Origin: Spirulina sp034932185
Lineage (GTDB): Bacteria > Cyanobacteriota > Cyanobacteriia > Cyanobacteriales > Spirulinaceae
NCBI RefSeq assembly: GCF_034932185.1
Contig: NZ_JAYGHW010000006.1
Location: forward strand, 47,073-111,072
Length of the DNA stretch: 64,000 bases
Direction: 5' to 3'
A program made the translations under genes and the position numbers. Shown here piece by piece: positions 51,029 through 60,023 of the stretch. The notes under the pieces were generated by a model. The model searched no databases, was not told the DNA's origin, and saw only the letters and a program-made list of their open reading frames with translations. Positions within the stretch are counted from its first letter, which is position 1, and every line of letters starts with the position of its first letter.

Positions 51029-53218
51029 ATGGATTACTCCCTCTGGCCCGGCCAATCCTATCCCCTTGGTGCAACATGGGACGGGAAAGGTACGAACTTT
51101 GCCCTGTTTAGTGAAAATGCAACGGGGGTCGATCTTTGCCTGTTTGATGAGCAGGATCGGGAAACCCGCATTTCCCTCAAGGAAAATAATCACTTTGTTT
51201 GGCATGGGTATTTACCCAATGTCGGGCCGGGTCAACGCTATGGCTACCGCGTCTATGGCAGCTTTCTCCCCCATCAGGGCCATCGCTTCAACGTCAATAA
51301 ACTGCTGATTGACCCCTATGCCAAGGCGATCGCTGGCGATGTCATCCATGATGAAGCCATCTATAGCTACCCCTGGGAAGGGGACGCAGAAGATCTAGGG
51401 TTTAACGACCTCGACAGCGCCCCCTATATGCCCAAATGCGTCGTCATTGACCCTCGCTTCGATTGGGAAGGCGACGAACTGCTCAGGATTCCCATGCATG
51501 AATCCGTGATCTACGAAATCCACGTTAAAGGCTTCACCAAACAACACCCCGACATCCCCGCTCCCCTGCGGGGAACCTATAGCGGCCTTGCCCATCCCGC
51601 TGCCATCGAATACCTCAAATCTTTAGGCATCACCGCCGTTGAACTCCTCCCCATCCATGCCATCTACATCAACCAAGGCCATTTAGTCGGCAAAGACCTC
51701 CATAACTATTGGGGTTATGACAATTTGAACTACTTTGCTCCCTATTCCGGCTATAGTGCCAAGGGCAAACAGGGGGAACAGGTGCAGGAATTTAAGACCA
51801 TGGTGAAGGCCTTGCACAAAGCTGGCCTAGAGGTGATCCTCGATGTGGTTTATAACCATACCGGCGAAGGCAATCACATGGGGCCGACCCTCTCCCTGCG
51901 GGGCATTGACAACGCTTCCTACTACCGCACCCTAGAAGATAATCCCCGTTTTTATATGGACTTCACCGGCTGCGGCAACTCCCTAAATGTTTGCCATCCC
52001 CAAATTTTGAAATTAATCACCGACAGTTTGCGCTATTGGGTGGAGGAAATGCACGTTGATGGCTTCCGCTTTGATTTGGCTTCAGCCTTGGCGCGGGAAC
52101 TCTATGATGTTAATAATTTAGGGGCATTCTTTAATATCATCCACCAAGACCCCGTATTATCCACCGTGAAATTAATTGCCGAACCTTGGGATATTGGCGA
52201 AGGGGGCTATCAGGTGGGGAATTTTCCCCTGTTGTGGTCAGAGTGGAATGGGAAATATCGCGATACGATGCGGGATTTTTGGATTGGCCAGGAAAGCAGT
52301 GTCGGAGAATTTGCCTCCCGCTTTACCGGCAGCTCAGACCTTTATGAATTGAGCGGCCGCAAACCCAGTGCCAGTATTAATTTCATTACTGCCCATGATG
52401 GCTTTACCCTCAATGATTTAGTCAGTTATAACGAAAAACACAATGAGGACAATGGCGAGGAGAATCGCGATGGCGATGATCATAATCGGTCTTGGAATTG
52501 TGGGGAGGAAGGGCCAACAGATGATCCGGAAATTATCGCATTGCGGGAACGACAACGGCGCAATTTCCTCGTCACCTTAATGCTATCCCAAGGGGTTCCT
52601 ATGCTCCTAGGGGGGGATGAAATGGGCCGCACCCAACAGGGGAATAATAACCCCTATTGCCAGGATAATGAGATTTCTTGGTTTGATTGGTCACTCACCC
52701 AAAGCAATCGCGATTTACTGGAATTTACCCGCGAGTTAATTGCGTTCCACCACAATCACCCGGTATTTCAACGGCGCAATTGGTTCCAAGGGCGAGAAAT
52801 TCACGGCTCAGGGGTGCGCGATATCCTCTGGTTTAATCCCGATGGGATGGAGATGACTGATGAGCAATGGAATAACGACTATGTGAAGGCTTTGGGGATT
52901 TTTCTCAATGGGGAAGAGTTGGAGCAGGTGAACGAAAAGGGCGATCGCATTCTTGGCGAAAGCTTTTTACTCTTCCTCAATGCCCACTATGGCGAGCTAG
53001 AATTTACCCTGCCGGAACGGTTGCAACTGTGGGAATGGCAGGTGATCATTGATACGTTAGAACCCCGATTTTTAACAGCGGGGCCGGTGTACAAACATGA
53101 TGCGGTGATTACCATCCCGGAGCGATCGCTCATCCTTCTGCAACGGGGTCTATCCGTCCCCCCCCCACCGCCCAAGCCAGTCGTTTCAGCGGCCAAAACC
53201 GGCAAAAACCATAATTAA
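51029..53218 (+). CDS. glgX: Glycogen debranching enzyme (isoamylase type)
   Basis: A 729-residue GH13 enzyme that removes alpha-1,6 branches from glycogen. The N-terminal CBM48 domain (SLWPGQSYPLGATWDGKGTN, about 1-110) precedes the barrel. Catalytic nucleophile Asp is in VDGFRFDLASALAREL, Glu in LIAEPWDIGEGGYQ and Asp in FITAHDGFTLNDL. DVVYNHTGEGNH is the first conserved region. The ATG at 51029 gives MDYSLWPGQ; a TTG three codons earlier is also open. It works with branching enzymes such as the GH57 protein here. Confidence 0.95.
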   Translation: MDYSLWPGQSYPLGATWDGKGTNFALFSENATGVDLCLFDEQDRETRISLKENNHFVWHGYLPNVGPGQRYGYRVYGSFLPHQGHRFNVNKLLIDPYAKAIAGDVIHDEAIYSYPWEGDAEDLGFNDLDSAPYMPKCVVIDPRFDWEGDELLRIPMHESVIYEIHVKGFTKQHPDIPAPLRGTYSGLAHPAAIEYLKSLGITAVELLPIHAIYINQGHLVGKDLHNYWGYDNLNYFAPYSGYSAKGKQGEQVQEFKTMVKALHKAGLEVILDVVYNHTGEGNHMGPTLSLRGIDNASYYRTLEDNPRFYMDFTGCGNSLNVCHPQILKLITDSLRYWVEEMHVDGFRFDLASALARELYDVNNLGAFFNIIHQDPVLSTVKLIAEPWDIGEGGYQVGNFPLLWSEWNGKYRDTMRDFWIGQESSVGEFASRFTGSSDLYELSGRKPSASINFITAHDGFTLNDLVSYNEKHNEDNGEENRDGDDHNRSWNCGEEGPTDDPEIIALRERQRRNFLVTLMLSQGVPMLLGGDEMGRTQQGNNNPYCQDNEISWFDWSLTQSNRDLLEFTRELIAFHHNHPVFQRRNWFQGREIHGSGVRDILWFNPDGMEMTDEQWNNDYVKALGIFLNGEELEQVNEKGDRILGESFLLFLNAHYGELEFTLPERLQLWEWQVIIDTLEPRFLTAGPVYKHDAVITIPERSLILLQRGLSVPPPPPKPVVSAAKTGKNHN

Positions 53219-53243
53219 CCGGGGCTGGGGGAGAGGGAATTGC

Positions 53244-54281
53244 TTACCCATCGGGATCGCTCATGATCCGCAGGCGAACAGACCGCTCTCCCGTTTCATC
53301 GAGTTGGACTTCGATCACCTCCTGGGTGAGGCTGGTGAGGCTGGTGAGCATCGCCCGCAGATGGGGGTTGCTGGCTCCGGTATCCACATAGAGGCGATCG
53401 GCCAAACTCCCCAGTCGTCGCCAAGTGGTGTAGAGTTTGCCCACGGTTTGCTCTAGGGTGCTGGCTTGTTTCACCAGTTCGGCGGCGGTGTTGAGACAAT
53501 CTAGGCGCATCGCTTCTGCAAGGGCTAGTTCGAGATCCACAGGGGATCGTTTCAAGGTTTGGACTTGGGCCGCTGCATCGAGGTATTTAGAGAGGTTTTT
53601 CGCCTCGGTGGTGAGGGTTTTCACCATATCCACATCGGGAGTATTAGCCACTTCTACCTGGATGGTTTTCAGGTGGCTATCGGGGAGTTTTTCCAGTTCT
53701 CGCACAAAGGGGGCGAGATGGCGCGAAGGGAGGCTGCCGTTGGCGGCTTTGGCTTTAACTTCAGCGGGGAGCAGGTCGGAACTCACGGCAGTCCATTCGT
53801 CGGTGAGTTGTTTCACTTCCCGGCGGGTAATGCGATCGCCCCCCGCTGCCGCCTCACTAATCATCCGCTGCACTTCCGGTTCAGCTTTAGCGGTTTCCAC
53901 AAAGGCCCGCTTACTAAACAGGTTGATGGAGGTGGGGTCAAGCTGTCCTTCCGAGAGGAGGGTATCGGCACTATTGGCCAATTGGATCAGGGCATAGGCT
54001 TGGCTTTTGGTAATTTCCCGATCCTTGAGCCAGTTGAGAAAGCCATTGCCCCGGCCTTCACCGCCCCGTTTTTCGCGATCGCGCACCGCCCGCAGCACGC
54101 GCCCCCGCCAAATATCCGTTTGCAGATCAAACCGCTCACAAATCGTCCACACCTCATCGAGTTGCTGATTAAATTCGTGGTCGTGAATCTCATCGTCTTC
54201 AGGATCAGGAAGTTGAAAATTAAAATCCGTGGGCAGGATCAAAGCGGCAGCGATGTCATCGCGGGAAAAGGAGGTTTCCAC
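53244..54281 (-). CDS. Conserved cyanobacterial protein of unknown function
   Basis: A 345-residue soluble, mostly helical protein. It begins METSFSRDDIAAALILPTDF. A Lys/Arg-rich helix patch (about 65-100: RAVRDREKRGGEGRGNGFLN, WLKDREITKSQAYALIQLAN) resembles a DNA-binding helix-turn-helix. The central part (about 150-300) is coiled and Thr/Glu-rich (QLTDEWTAVSSDLL, TLEQTVGKLYTTWRRLG). I do not recognise the family. It is convergent with glgX. A DNA- or chromosome-related role is a guess from the KSQAYALIQLAN helix. Confidence 0.65.
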   Translation of the reverse strand: METSFSRDDIAAALILPTDFNFQLPDPEDDEIHDHEFNQQLDEVWTICERFDLQTDIWRGRVLRAVRDREKRGGEGRGNGFLNWLKDREITKSQAYALIQLANSADTLLSEGQLDPTSINLFSKRAFVETAKAEPEVQRMISEAAAGGDRITRREVKQLTDEWTAVSSDLLPAEVKAKAANGSLPSRHLAPFVRELEKLPDSHLKTIQVEVANTPDVDMVKTLTTEAKNLSKYLDAAAQVQTLKRSPVDLELALAEAMRLDCLNTAAELVKQASTLEQTVGKLYTTWRRLGSLADRLYVDTGASNPHLRAMLTSLTSLTQEVIEVQLDETGERSVRLRIMSDPDG

Positions 54282-54311
54282 AGTTTCAATTACAAATAGT
54301 GTTGATGGGGA

Positions 54312-54390
54312 GATCCCCCCTGCCCCCCTTAAAAAGGGGGGTTCTGAGTTTAACCCCCTTATTAAGGGGGTCGGCGTAGCCGGGGGGATC
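54312..54390. repeat. Nested palindromic repeat (cruciform-like)
   Basis: Outer arms GATCCCCCC (54312-54320) and GGGGGGATC (54382-54390) enclose three perfect hairpins: CCCCCCTT-AAA-AAGGGGGG, ACCCCCTT-ATT-AAGGGGGT and GGC-GTA-GCC. It is a closed four-way arrangement. It lies between ilvD, whose stop (54393) is three bases away, and the next gene. A part of the same repeat is at 10653-10688. Confidence 0.85.
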
Positions 54391-54392
54391 GT

Positions 54393-56075
54393 CTAATTGG
54401 GCAGATCCGTCACAGCCCCCAAATGGCTAGAGGAAACCAGTTTCGCATATTTTGCCAACACACCACGGGTGTAACGGGGGGCCGGCGGTTGCCATTGGGC
54501 GCGACGCTGGGCTAGTTCCGCCTCATCGACATTCAGCGTTAGGCTGCGGTTGTGGGCATCGATGGTGATGGAATCCCCTTCGGCAACAAGGGCGATCGCC
54601 CCTCCTACCGCCGCCTCTGGGGCCACATGGCCCACCACTAACCCATAGGTTCCGCCGGAAAAGCGGCCATCGGTGATTAAACCCACAGAATCCCCTAAGC
54701 CTGCGCCAATGATTGCCGAAGTGGGGGCGAGCATTTCCCGCATACCGGGGCCACCTTTGGGGCCTTCGTAACGCACCACCACCACATCCCCGGCTTGGAT
54801 TTTGCCCGCGAGGATTGCATCCAGACATTCCTCTTCCGAATTAAAGACGCGGGCGGGGCCGGTGATACTGGGGTTTTTCACGCCGCTGATTTTCGCCACA
54901 CTGCCATTTTCCGCGAGATTGCCCTTAAGGATCGCTAAATGGCCCGTGGTGTAAACCGGGCGATCCCAGGGGCGGATCACATCTTGGTCGGGGCGGGGTT
55001 CGTCGGGGATATCCGCGAGAACTTCGGCAATGGTTTGGCCGGAAATGGTGAGGGCATCGCCATGGAGCAGGCCATGGTTAAGGAGCATCTTCATCACCTG
55101 AGGAATCCCTCCGGCTTGGTGGAGATCCGTGGCCACATAGCGGCCACTGGGTTTGAGGTCGCAGATCACCGGCACGCGCCCCCGGATCGTTTCAAAATCA
55201 TCAAGGGTGAGTTCAACGCCGATGGTATTGGCGATCGCCAACAAATGCAGCACGGAATTGGTCGAACCGCCAACGGCCATGATCACGGCGATCGCATTTT
55301 CAAAGGCTTTGCGGGTCAAAATCTGCCGGGGCAAAATCTGCTGGCGCACCGCCTCCACCAACACCCGCGCCGAAGCCGCCGTACTTTCCGCTTTTTCCGC
55401 ATCCTCCGCCGCCATCGTCGAAGAATAGGGCAAGCTCATCCCCATGGCCTCAAAAGCTGAAGACATCGTATTGGCGGTAAACATCCCCCCACAGGAGCCA
55501 GCCCCAGGGCAGGCGTGGCGCTCAATTTGCGTTAGGGTTTCTGTGTCGATCTTGCCTGCACTGTGTTGGCCCACCGCTTCAAAGGCACTGACGACGGTGA
55601 GATCCTGGCCATCGTAATGCCCCGGCTTAATCGTGCCGCCATAGACAAAAATCGCCGGAATATTCAAGCGGGCCATGGCGATCATCGCCCCTGGCATATT
55701 CTTATCACAGCCGCCAATGGCCAAAACGCCGTCCATACTCTGGCCATTACACACCGTTTCAATGGAGTCGGCAATCACATCCCGCGACACCAGGGAATAT
55801 TTCATCCCCTCGGTTCCCATGGAAATACCATCGGAAATCGTGATTGTGCCGAAGATTTGGGGCATCGCCCCCGCCGCCTTGAGGGCCGCTTCTGCGGTCG
55901 TGGCCAGATCCCCAATCCCCATATTGCAAGGGGTAATCGTGCTGTAGCCACTGGCCAAGCCAATAATCGGCTTCGTAAAATCCCCATCCCCAAACCCCAC
56001 GGCCCGCAACATGGCACGGTTAGGCGATCGCTGTACCCCCTGGGTAACAACTTGACTTCTGCGGTTCTCAGACAT
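54393..56075 (-). CDS. ilvD: Dihydroxy-acid dehydratase
   Basis: A 560-residue iron-sulfur enzyme that dehydrates the dihydroxy acids of valine, isoleucine and leucine synthesis. Cluster Cys are in STITPCNMGIG, AIGGCDKNMPGAMIAM and ERHACPGAGSCGGMFTANTM. The C-terminal GLITDGRFSGGTYGLVVGHV is the catalytic-loop signature. The ATG at 56075 (MSENRRSQVVTQGVQRSPNR) is chosen; a GTG-like frame runs five codons further. cimA is only 1.2 kb away, divergent, and feeds isoleucine synthesis. Confidence 0.97.
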   Translation of the reverse strand: MSENRRSQVVTQGVQRSPNRAMLRAVGFGDGDFTKPIIGLASGYSTITPCNMGIGDLATTAEAALKAAGAMPQIFGTITISDGISMGTEGMKYSLVSRDVIADSIETVCNGQSMDGVLAIGGCDKNMPGAMIAMARLNIPAIFVYGGTIKPGHYDGQDLTVVSAFEAVGQHSAGKIDTETLTQIERHACPGAGSCGGMFTANTMSSAFEAMGMSLPYSSTMAAEDAEKAESTAASARVLVEAVRQQILPRQILTRKAFENAIAVIMAVGGSTNSVLHLLAIANTIGVELTLDDFETIRGRVPVICDLKPSGRYVATDLHQAGGIPQVMKMLLNHGLLHGDALTISGQTIAEVLADIPDEPRPDQDVIRPWDRPVYTTGHLAILKGNLAENGSVAKISGVKNPSITGPARVFNSEEECLDAILAGKIQAGDVVVVRYEGPKGGPGMREMLAPTSAIIGAGLGDSVGLITDGRFSGGTYGLVVGHVAPEAAVGGAIALVAEGDSITIDAHNRSLTLNVDEAELAQRRAQWQPPAPRYTRGVLAKYAKLVSSSHLGAVTDLPN

Positions 56076-56322
56076 AACGCTTACTCTCAAACAATATTCT
56101 TCTCTTTAATGTGCCACGTTAGGGGGACGCTCAGAGTCTCAGTTCAGTCTAGCCTCGCAAAGAAGCCCTAGAATAGAAATCAATGGCCAAATGGCGGCTA
56201 GACGAGTATCATTTCAGAAACAACCTGAAAAGCCCAGTGCATCTGCGAAAATTACAATTAACTCCCACGGGGGGTAATTCCTTAATGCTCCCCCTTATCC
56301 CCTAACGTCAAACTGAGAGATC

Positions 56323-57231
56323 ATGGACACAGCAGAACTTTTGCAACGCTATGCAGACGGAGAGCGCGATTTCCGGGGTTTGGAATTACGGAATGCTTTC
56401 CTAGGCGGTGCGGATCTGACTGAGGCCAATTTTCGTGAATGTGATCTGAGTGGGGCGAATTTAATTGGGGCAAAGTTAGTACGGACGAATTTTCGCGAGG
56501 CGAACCTCACTGAAGCACATTTAGAAGCCGACCTCACCGAAGCCAATTTGATTAGCGCGAACCTCCACAACGCCAACATGACCGGGGCCAAGGTGCGCGA
56601 TGCCAGTTTACGGGCAGCCAATTTACAGGGGGCGATTTTAAAATCCGCTGACTTTACCGATGCGATTCTGAGCGAAACGGATCTGCGCGATACCGATATG
56701 AGCCGCACCCGCTTGATCCGCTGTCATTTAGGGCGGGCGAAGATGATGAAAACGTTGCTCATGGAAGCGAACTTAACAGAGGCCAATTTAACCAATGCCA
56801 TTTTGATGGAGGCCAATCTCCATGGAGCCAACTTAACCGGGGCGATTCTCCATGGGGTCAATGCCACCAATGCCGATGCCAGTGATGCCGATTTGAGCCG
56901 CGCTCAGATGAACAGCGCCAACTTGGCCAGCATTAATCTCCAACGGGCCAACCTGCGGGCGGCGAATCTCTCCTGGACAACGCTGCGGGGGGCGGATCTC
57001 ACGGAAGCCAAGCTCTATCGGGCCAAACTCTGTTGGTCAAACCTGATCGGGGCCAAACTGGTGGATGCAGTCCTCATTGATGCCAATATCCATGAAACCA
57101 ATTTCCGCAACGCCGATTTAACCCGCGCCGTAATGCCCAATGCCGGAACGGGAGAATCTGGCTCCACTTCCACAGAGGTGAGTGATCAGTTGATGGCGTT
57201 GCGGGAACAAATTATGAAGGGGCGCGGTTAG
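56323..57231 (+). CDS. Pentapeptide-repeat protein
   Basis: A 302-residue protein made almost wholly of A(D/N)LXX repeats from about residue 18 to 270 (GADLTEANFRECDLSGANLI, GANLTGAILHGVNATNADAS). These form a right-handed square beta helix. The N-terminal MDTAELLQRYADGERDFRGL is the usual cap of cyanobacterial members, and a short helix ends it (VSDQLMALREQIMKG). No signal peptide is seen, so it is cytosolic or luminal by an unknown path. One repeat near residue 68 lacks a residue. Function is unknown. Confidence 0.9.
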   Translation: MDTAELLQRYADGERDFRGLELRNAFLGGADLTEANFRECDLSGANLIGAKLVRTNFREANLTEAHLEADLTEANLISANLHNANMTGAKVRDASLRAANLQGAILKSADFTDAILSETDLRDTDMSRTRLIRCHLGRAKMMKTLLMEANLTEANLTNAILMEANLHGANLTGAILHGVNATNADASDADLSRAQMNSANLASINLQRANLRAANLSWTTLRGADLTEAKLYRAKLCWSNLIGAKLVDAVLIDANIHETNFRNADLTRAVMPNAGTGESGSTSTEVSDQLMALREQIMKGRG

Positions 57232-57268
57232 GGGCCCAAGGAAGCCCTTTCAAGGCCACAATAGAAAG

Positions 57269-58927
57269 ATGGTTGATTTGGAAGCGCAACACATCACTAT
57301 GGATAAGGCATCGAAAATCTGGCTCTACGACACGACGCTACGGGATGGCGCTCAACGGGAAGGCATTGCCTTGTCCATTGAAGATAAGGTCAAGATCGCC
57401 CGCAAGCTGGATGAAATGGGCATTCCCTTTATTGAAGGGGGATGGCCGGGGGCCAATCCGAAGGATGTGCAGTTTTTTTGGCGGCTTCAGGAGGAGCCGT
57501 TGAAAAATGCGGAGATTGTGGCCTTTTGCTCGACGCGGCGGCCGGGGAAGTTGGCGGCGGAAGACCCTTTGTTTAAGGCGATTTTGGCGGCGGGGACGCG
57601 GTGGGTGACGATTTTTGGCAAGTCTTGGGATCTCCATGTGGAGGCGGGGCTGCAAACGAGTTTGGCGGAAAATTTGGCGATGATCCGCGATACGATCGCC
57701 TATTTGCGCAGTCAGGGGCGGCGGGTGATCTACGATGCGGAGCATTGGTTTGATGGTTATCGGGCCAATCCAGATTACGCTTTGCAAACCTTGCGGGCGG
57801 CCTGGGAAGCGGGGGCGGAATGGTTGGTGTTTTGTGATACCAATGGCGGGACGTTGCCCCATGAGATTGGCCGGATTGTGGGGGAAGTTTATGATGCGTT
57901 GCCGGGATTGACTCAGGATCAGGACGCGCCCCGCTTGGGGATTCATACCCATAATGATTCAGAAACGGCGGTGGCCAATGCGATCGCCGCCGTTATGGAA
58001 GGGGCAACGATGGTACAGGGGACGATCAACGGCTATGGGGAGCGGTGCGGCAATGCTAACCTTTGCTCGATTATTCCCAATTTGCAGTTAAAGCTGGGCT
58101 ATGACTGCATTGCCCCGGAGCAGTTGCAACAGTTGAGCCGCACCAGTCGGGCGATTAGTGAATGGGCGAATTTAGCCCCCGATGATCATGCGGCCTTTGT
58201 GGGGCGATCGGCCTTTGCCCATAAGGGGGGCATTCATGTCTCTGCCGTGGCCCGCAACCCCTTGACCTATGAGCATATTGCCCCGGAGGCGGTGGGCAAT
58301 GAGCGGCGGATTGTCATTTCTGATCAATCGGGATTGAGTAATATCCTCGCCAAGGCCCGCAGTTTTGGCATGGAGTTAGATCCGAAGGGGGCAACCTGTC
58401 GGGAAATTTTGCAGCAGTTGAAGCAGTTGGAAAGTGAGGGCTATCAATTTGAGGCAGCGGAGGCGAGTTTTGAACTGTTGATGCGCTCGGCCTTGGGGCA
58501 ACGGCAACCCCTGTTTACGCTCAAGGGGTTTCAGGTGCATTGTGATATTTTGCAGGGCATGGGCCATACCTGCGGGGAAAATGCGATCGCCACGATCAAA
58601 CTCAGCGTCAACGAGGAAAATCTTCTCGAAGTGGCGGAAGGCAATGGCCCCGTTTCAGCCTTAGATGCTGCTCTGCGCAAGGCGTTAGTCAAGTTCTATC
58701 CGGAAATTGCCACGTTCCACCTCACCGATTACAAAGTCCGGATTTTAGACAGCACCTCCGGAACCGACGCAAAAACGCGGGTATTGGTGGAATCCAGCAA
58801 TGGCGAGGAACGTTGGAACACCGTTGGGGTTTCCACCAATATCATTGATGCCTCCTATCAGGCGGTGGTGGAGGGGATTGAATACGGCCTCTTGCTCAAA
58901 GCCAACAATCCCGTCACCGTTGCCTAG
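57269..58927 (+). CDS. cimA: (R)-citramalate synthase
   Basis: A 552-residue HMGL-like enzyme that joins pyruvate and acetyl-CoA to citramalate, the first step of a threonine-free route to isoleucine. YDTTLRDGAQREGIALSIED marks the metal-binding start, LGIHTHNDSETAVANAIAAV the second metal site, and GTINGYGERCGNANLCSIIP is the catalytic loop. An LeuA dimer-type regulatory domain (about 410-545) ends it, likely the isoleucine feedback site. The ATG at 57269 is used; one at 57299 is possible. It is convergent with a tautomerase gene. Confidence 0.92.
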   Translation: MVDLEAQHITMDKASKIWLYDTTLRDGAQREGIALSIEDKVKIARKLDEMGIPFIEGGWPGANPKDVQFFWRLQEEPLKNAEIVAFCSTRRPGKLAAEDPLFKAILAAGTRWVTIFGKSWDLHVEAGLQTSLAENLAMIRDTIAYLRSQGRRVIYDAEHWFDGYRANPDYALQTLRAAWEAGAEWLVFCDTNGGTLPHEIGRIVGEVYDALPGLTQDQDAPRLGIHTHNDSETAVANAIAAVMEGATMVQGTINGYGERCGNANLCSIIPNLQLKLGYDCIAPEQLQQLSRTSRAISEWANLAPDDHAAFVGRSAFAHKGGIHVSAVARNPLTYEHIAPEAVGNERRIVISDQSGLSNILAKARSFGMELDPKGATCREILQQLKQLESEGYQFEAAEASFELLMRSALGQRQPLFTLKGFQVHCDILQGMGHTCGENAIATIKLSVNEENLLEVAEGNGPVSALDAALRKALVKFYPEIATFHLTDYKVRILDSTSGTDAKTRVLVESSNGEERWNTVGVSTNIIDASYQAVVEGIEYGLLLKANNPVTVA

Positions 58928-58930
58928 GCA

Positions 58931-59284
58931 TTAACCAAAGGTGGTGCCATTCCAGCCCCACATCGCCCCCTTAGCATCGGCAAATTCAAGATAAACCCGG
59001 TTTTTCGCAACGCCTAACTGGGTGGCGATTTCCGTGCAAAAATCTTGGCTCATGGCTTGGGTTTGGGCGGGTTGCATCGTGCCAACGCTCTTAATTTCCA
59101 AATAGCAAGCCGGTTCCGTCGTGCCGCCAAACGTCATCGGCACATCGGCTTCAAAAGCGGTCATCACATAGGATTCGGGCTTACCCAAATGCTTGGCCAG
59201 TTTCGCAGATAGCCCTTTCAGCAGGGCCTCTATTTGGGCGGGTTCGGGGCTAGAGATGGAGGTTTGGATTTTCAGTAAAGGCAT
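58931..59284 (-). CDS. MIF-like phenylpyruvate tautomerase
   Basis: A 117-residue protein of the macrophage migration inhibitory factor family. The start MPLLKIQTSI keeps the catalytic Pro2, and NRVYLEFADAKGAMWGWNGT is the family end. KHLGKPESYVMTAFEAD gives the Lys that binds substrate. Such enzymes tautomerise phenylpyruvate or related keto acids; the true cyanobacterial substrate is unknown. It lies four bases from the cimA stop, convergently. Confidence 0.9.
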   Translation of the reverse strand: MPLLKIQTSISSPEPAQIEALLKGLSAKLAKHLGKPESYVMTAFEADVPMTFGGTTEPACYLEIKSVGTMQPAQTQAMSQDFCTEIATQLGVAKNRVYLEFADAKGAMWGWNGTTFG

Positions 59285-59300
59285 AATTCAAAAGCGATCA

Positions 59301-59379
59301 GATTAACGTAGGGGCGAAACATCTTTCGCCCTCATCCATAAATTGGATTAACGTAGGGGCGAAACATCTTTCGCCCTCA
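59301..59379. repeat. Tandem pair of GTAGGGGCG palindromes
   Basis: A 34-base unit (GATTAACGTAGGGGCGAAAC, then ATCTTTCGCCCTCA) occurs at 59301-59334 and, identically, at 59346-59379. Each contains the imperfect palindrome GGGGCGAAACATCTTTCGCC. The spacer is 11 bases. An exact duplication like this is rare among the other copies and must be recent. Confidence 0.85.
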
Positions 59380-59390
59380 ACAGGGCAATT

Positions 59391-59873
59391 TTAACCACCA
59401 TAGTTCCAGCCGGTGGTTTCCAACAGGAGGGGATCGCCTTCGCGATGAATGCCCGCCCCCACGACTTCACCGACAAACACCGTATGATCCCCCTGTTCAA
59501 CGGAGCCAACGACTTTACATTCCACATAACCCAGGCAATCCGTTAACACGGGACAGCCGGTTTCCGGGCCTTCAATACAGTCCACATCGGCTAATTTATC
59601 CCCCACTAATCGCTGGGGTTTAAAAAATTGGGCGGCTACCTCTTTTTGGCTGTGATCCAAAACACTGAGGGCAAACACACCGCTATTTTTAATCATGGCA
59701 TGGGAGCCAGAATCGGCTTTGACGCAGTTCACCACCAAGGGCGGTTTAAAGGAAGCCTGCATCACCCAACTGGCGGTAAAGCCGTTACGATTTTCGCCAT
59801 CTTTCACCCCACAAATATAGAGGCCGTGGGGGATTTTGCGGAGCATTGTTTTTTTTGCTTGTTCGTCGAGCAT
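59391..59873 (-). CDS. Flavin reductase-like domain protein
   Basis: A 160-residue flavin-binding protein of the flavin reductase/FMN-binding split-barrel family. RKIPHGLYICGVKDGENRNG and TASWVMQASFKPPLVVNCVK make the FMN site; GDHTVFVGEVVGAGIHREGD is the conserved end. It reduces flavin with NAD(P)H or works as a domain like those fused to flavodiiron proteins of cyanobacteria. Here it is alone, so an electron donor partner is not seen. Confidence 0.88.
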   Translation of the reverse strand: MLDEQAKKTMLRKIPHGLYICGVKDGENRNGFTASWVMQASFKPPLVVNCVKADSGSHAMIKNSGVFALSVLDHSQKEVAAQFFKPQRLVGDKLADVDCIEGPETGCPVLTDCLGYVECKVVGSVEQGDHTVFVGEVVGAGIHREGDPLLLETTGWNYGG

Positions 59874-59977
59874 GATGCAAAGGGAATGGAAAACCTCTTG
59901 ATCATACCCTGTTGGTTGAATTGAAAAAGGGAAGAGTAGGGCAACCCTTGCGATTGCGACTACTCCACAACAATGCT

Positions 59978-60002
59978 CCGGGTTGATCCGTGATCAACCC
60001 GG
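59978..60002. terminator. Strong hairpin after the DUF928 gene
   Basis: CCGGGTTGATC (59978-59988) and its exact complement (59992-60002) around a CGT loop. It lies 21 bases past the DUF928 stop on the minus strand. There is no T run, so termination is likely but not certain. Confidence 0.6.
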
Positions 60003-60023
60003 GGCAGGTTAGCCACAATTGGC

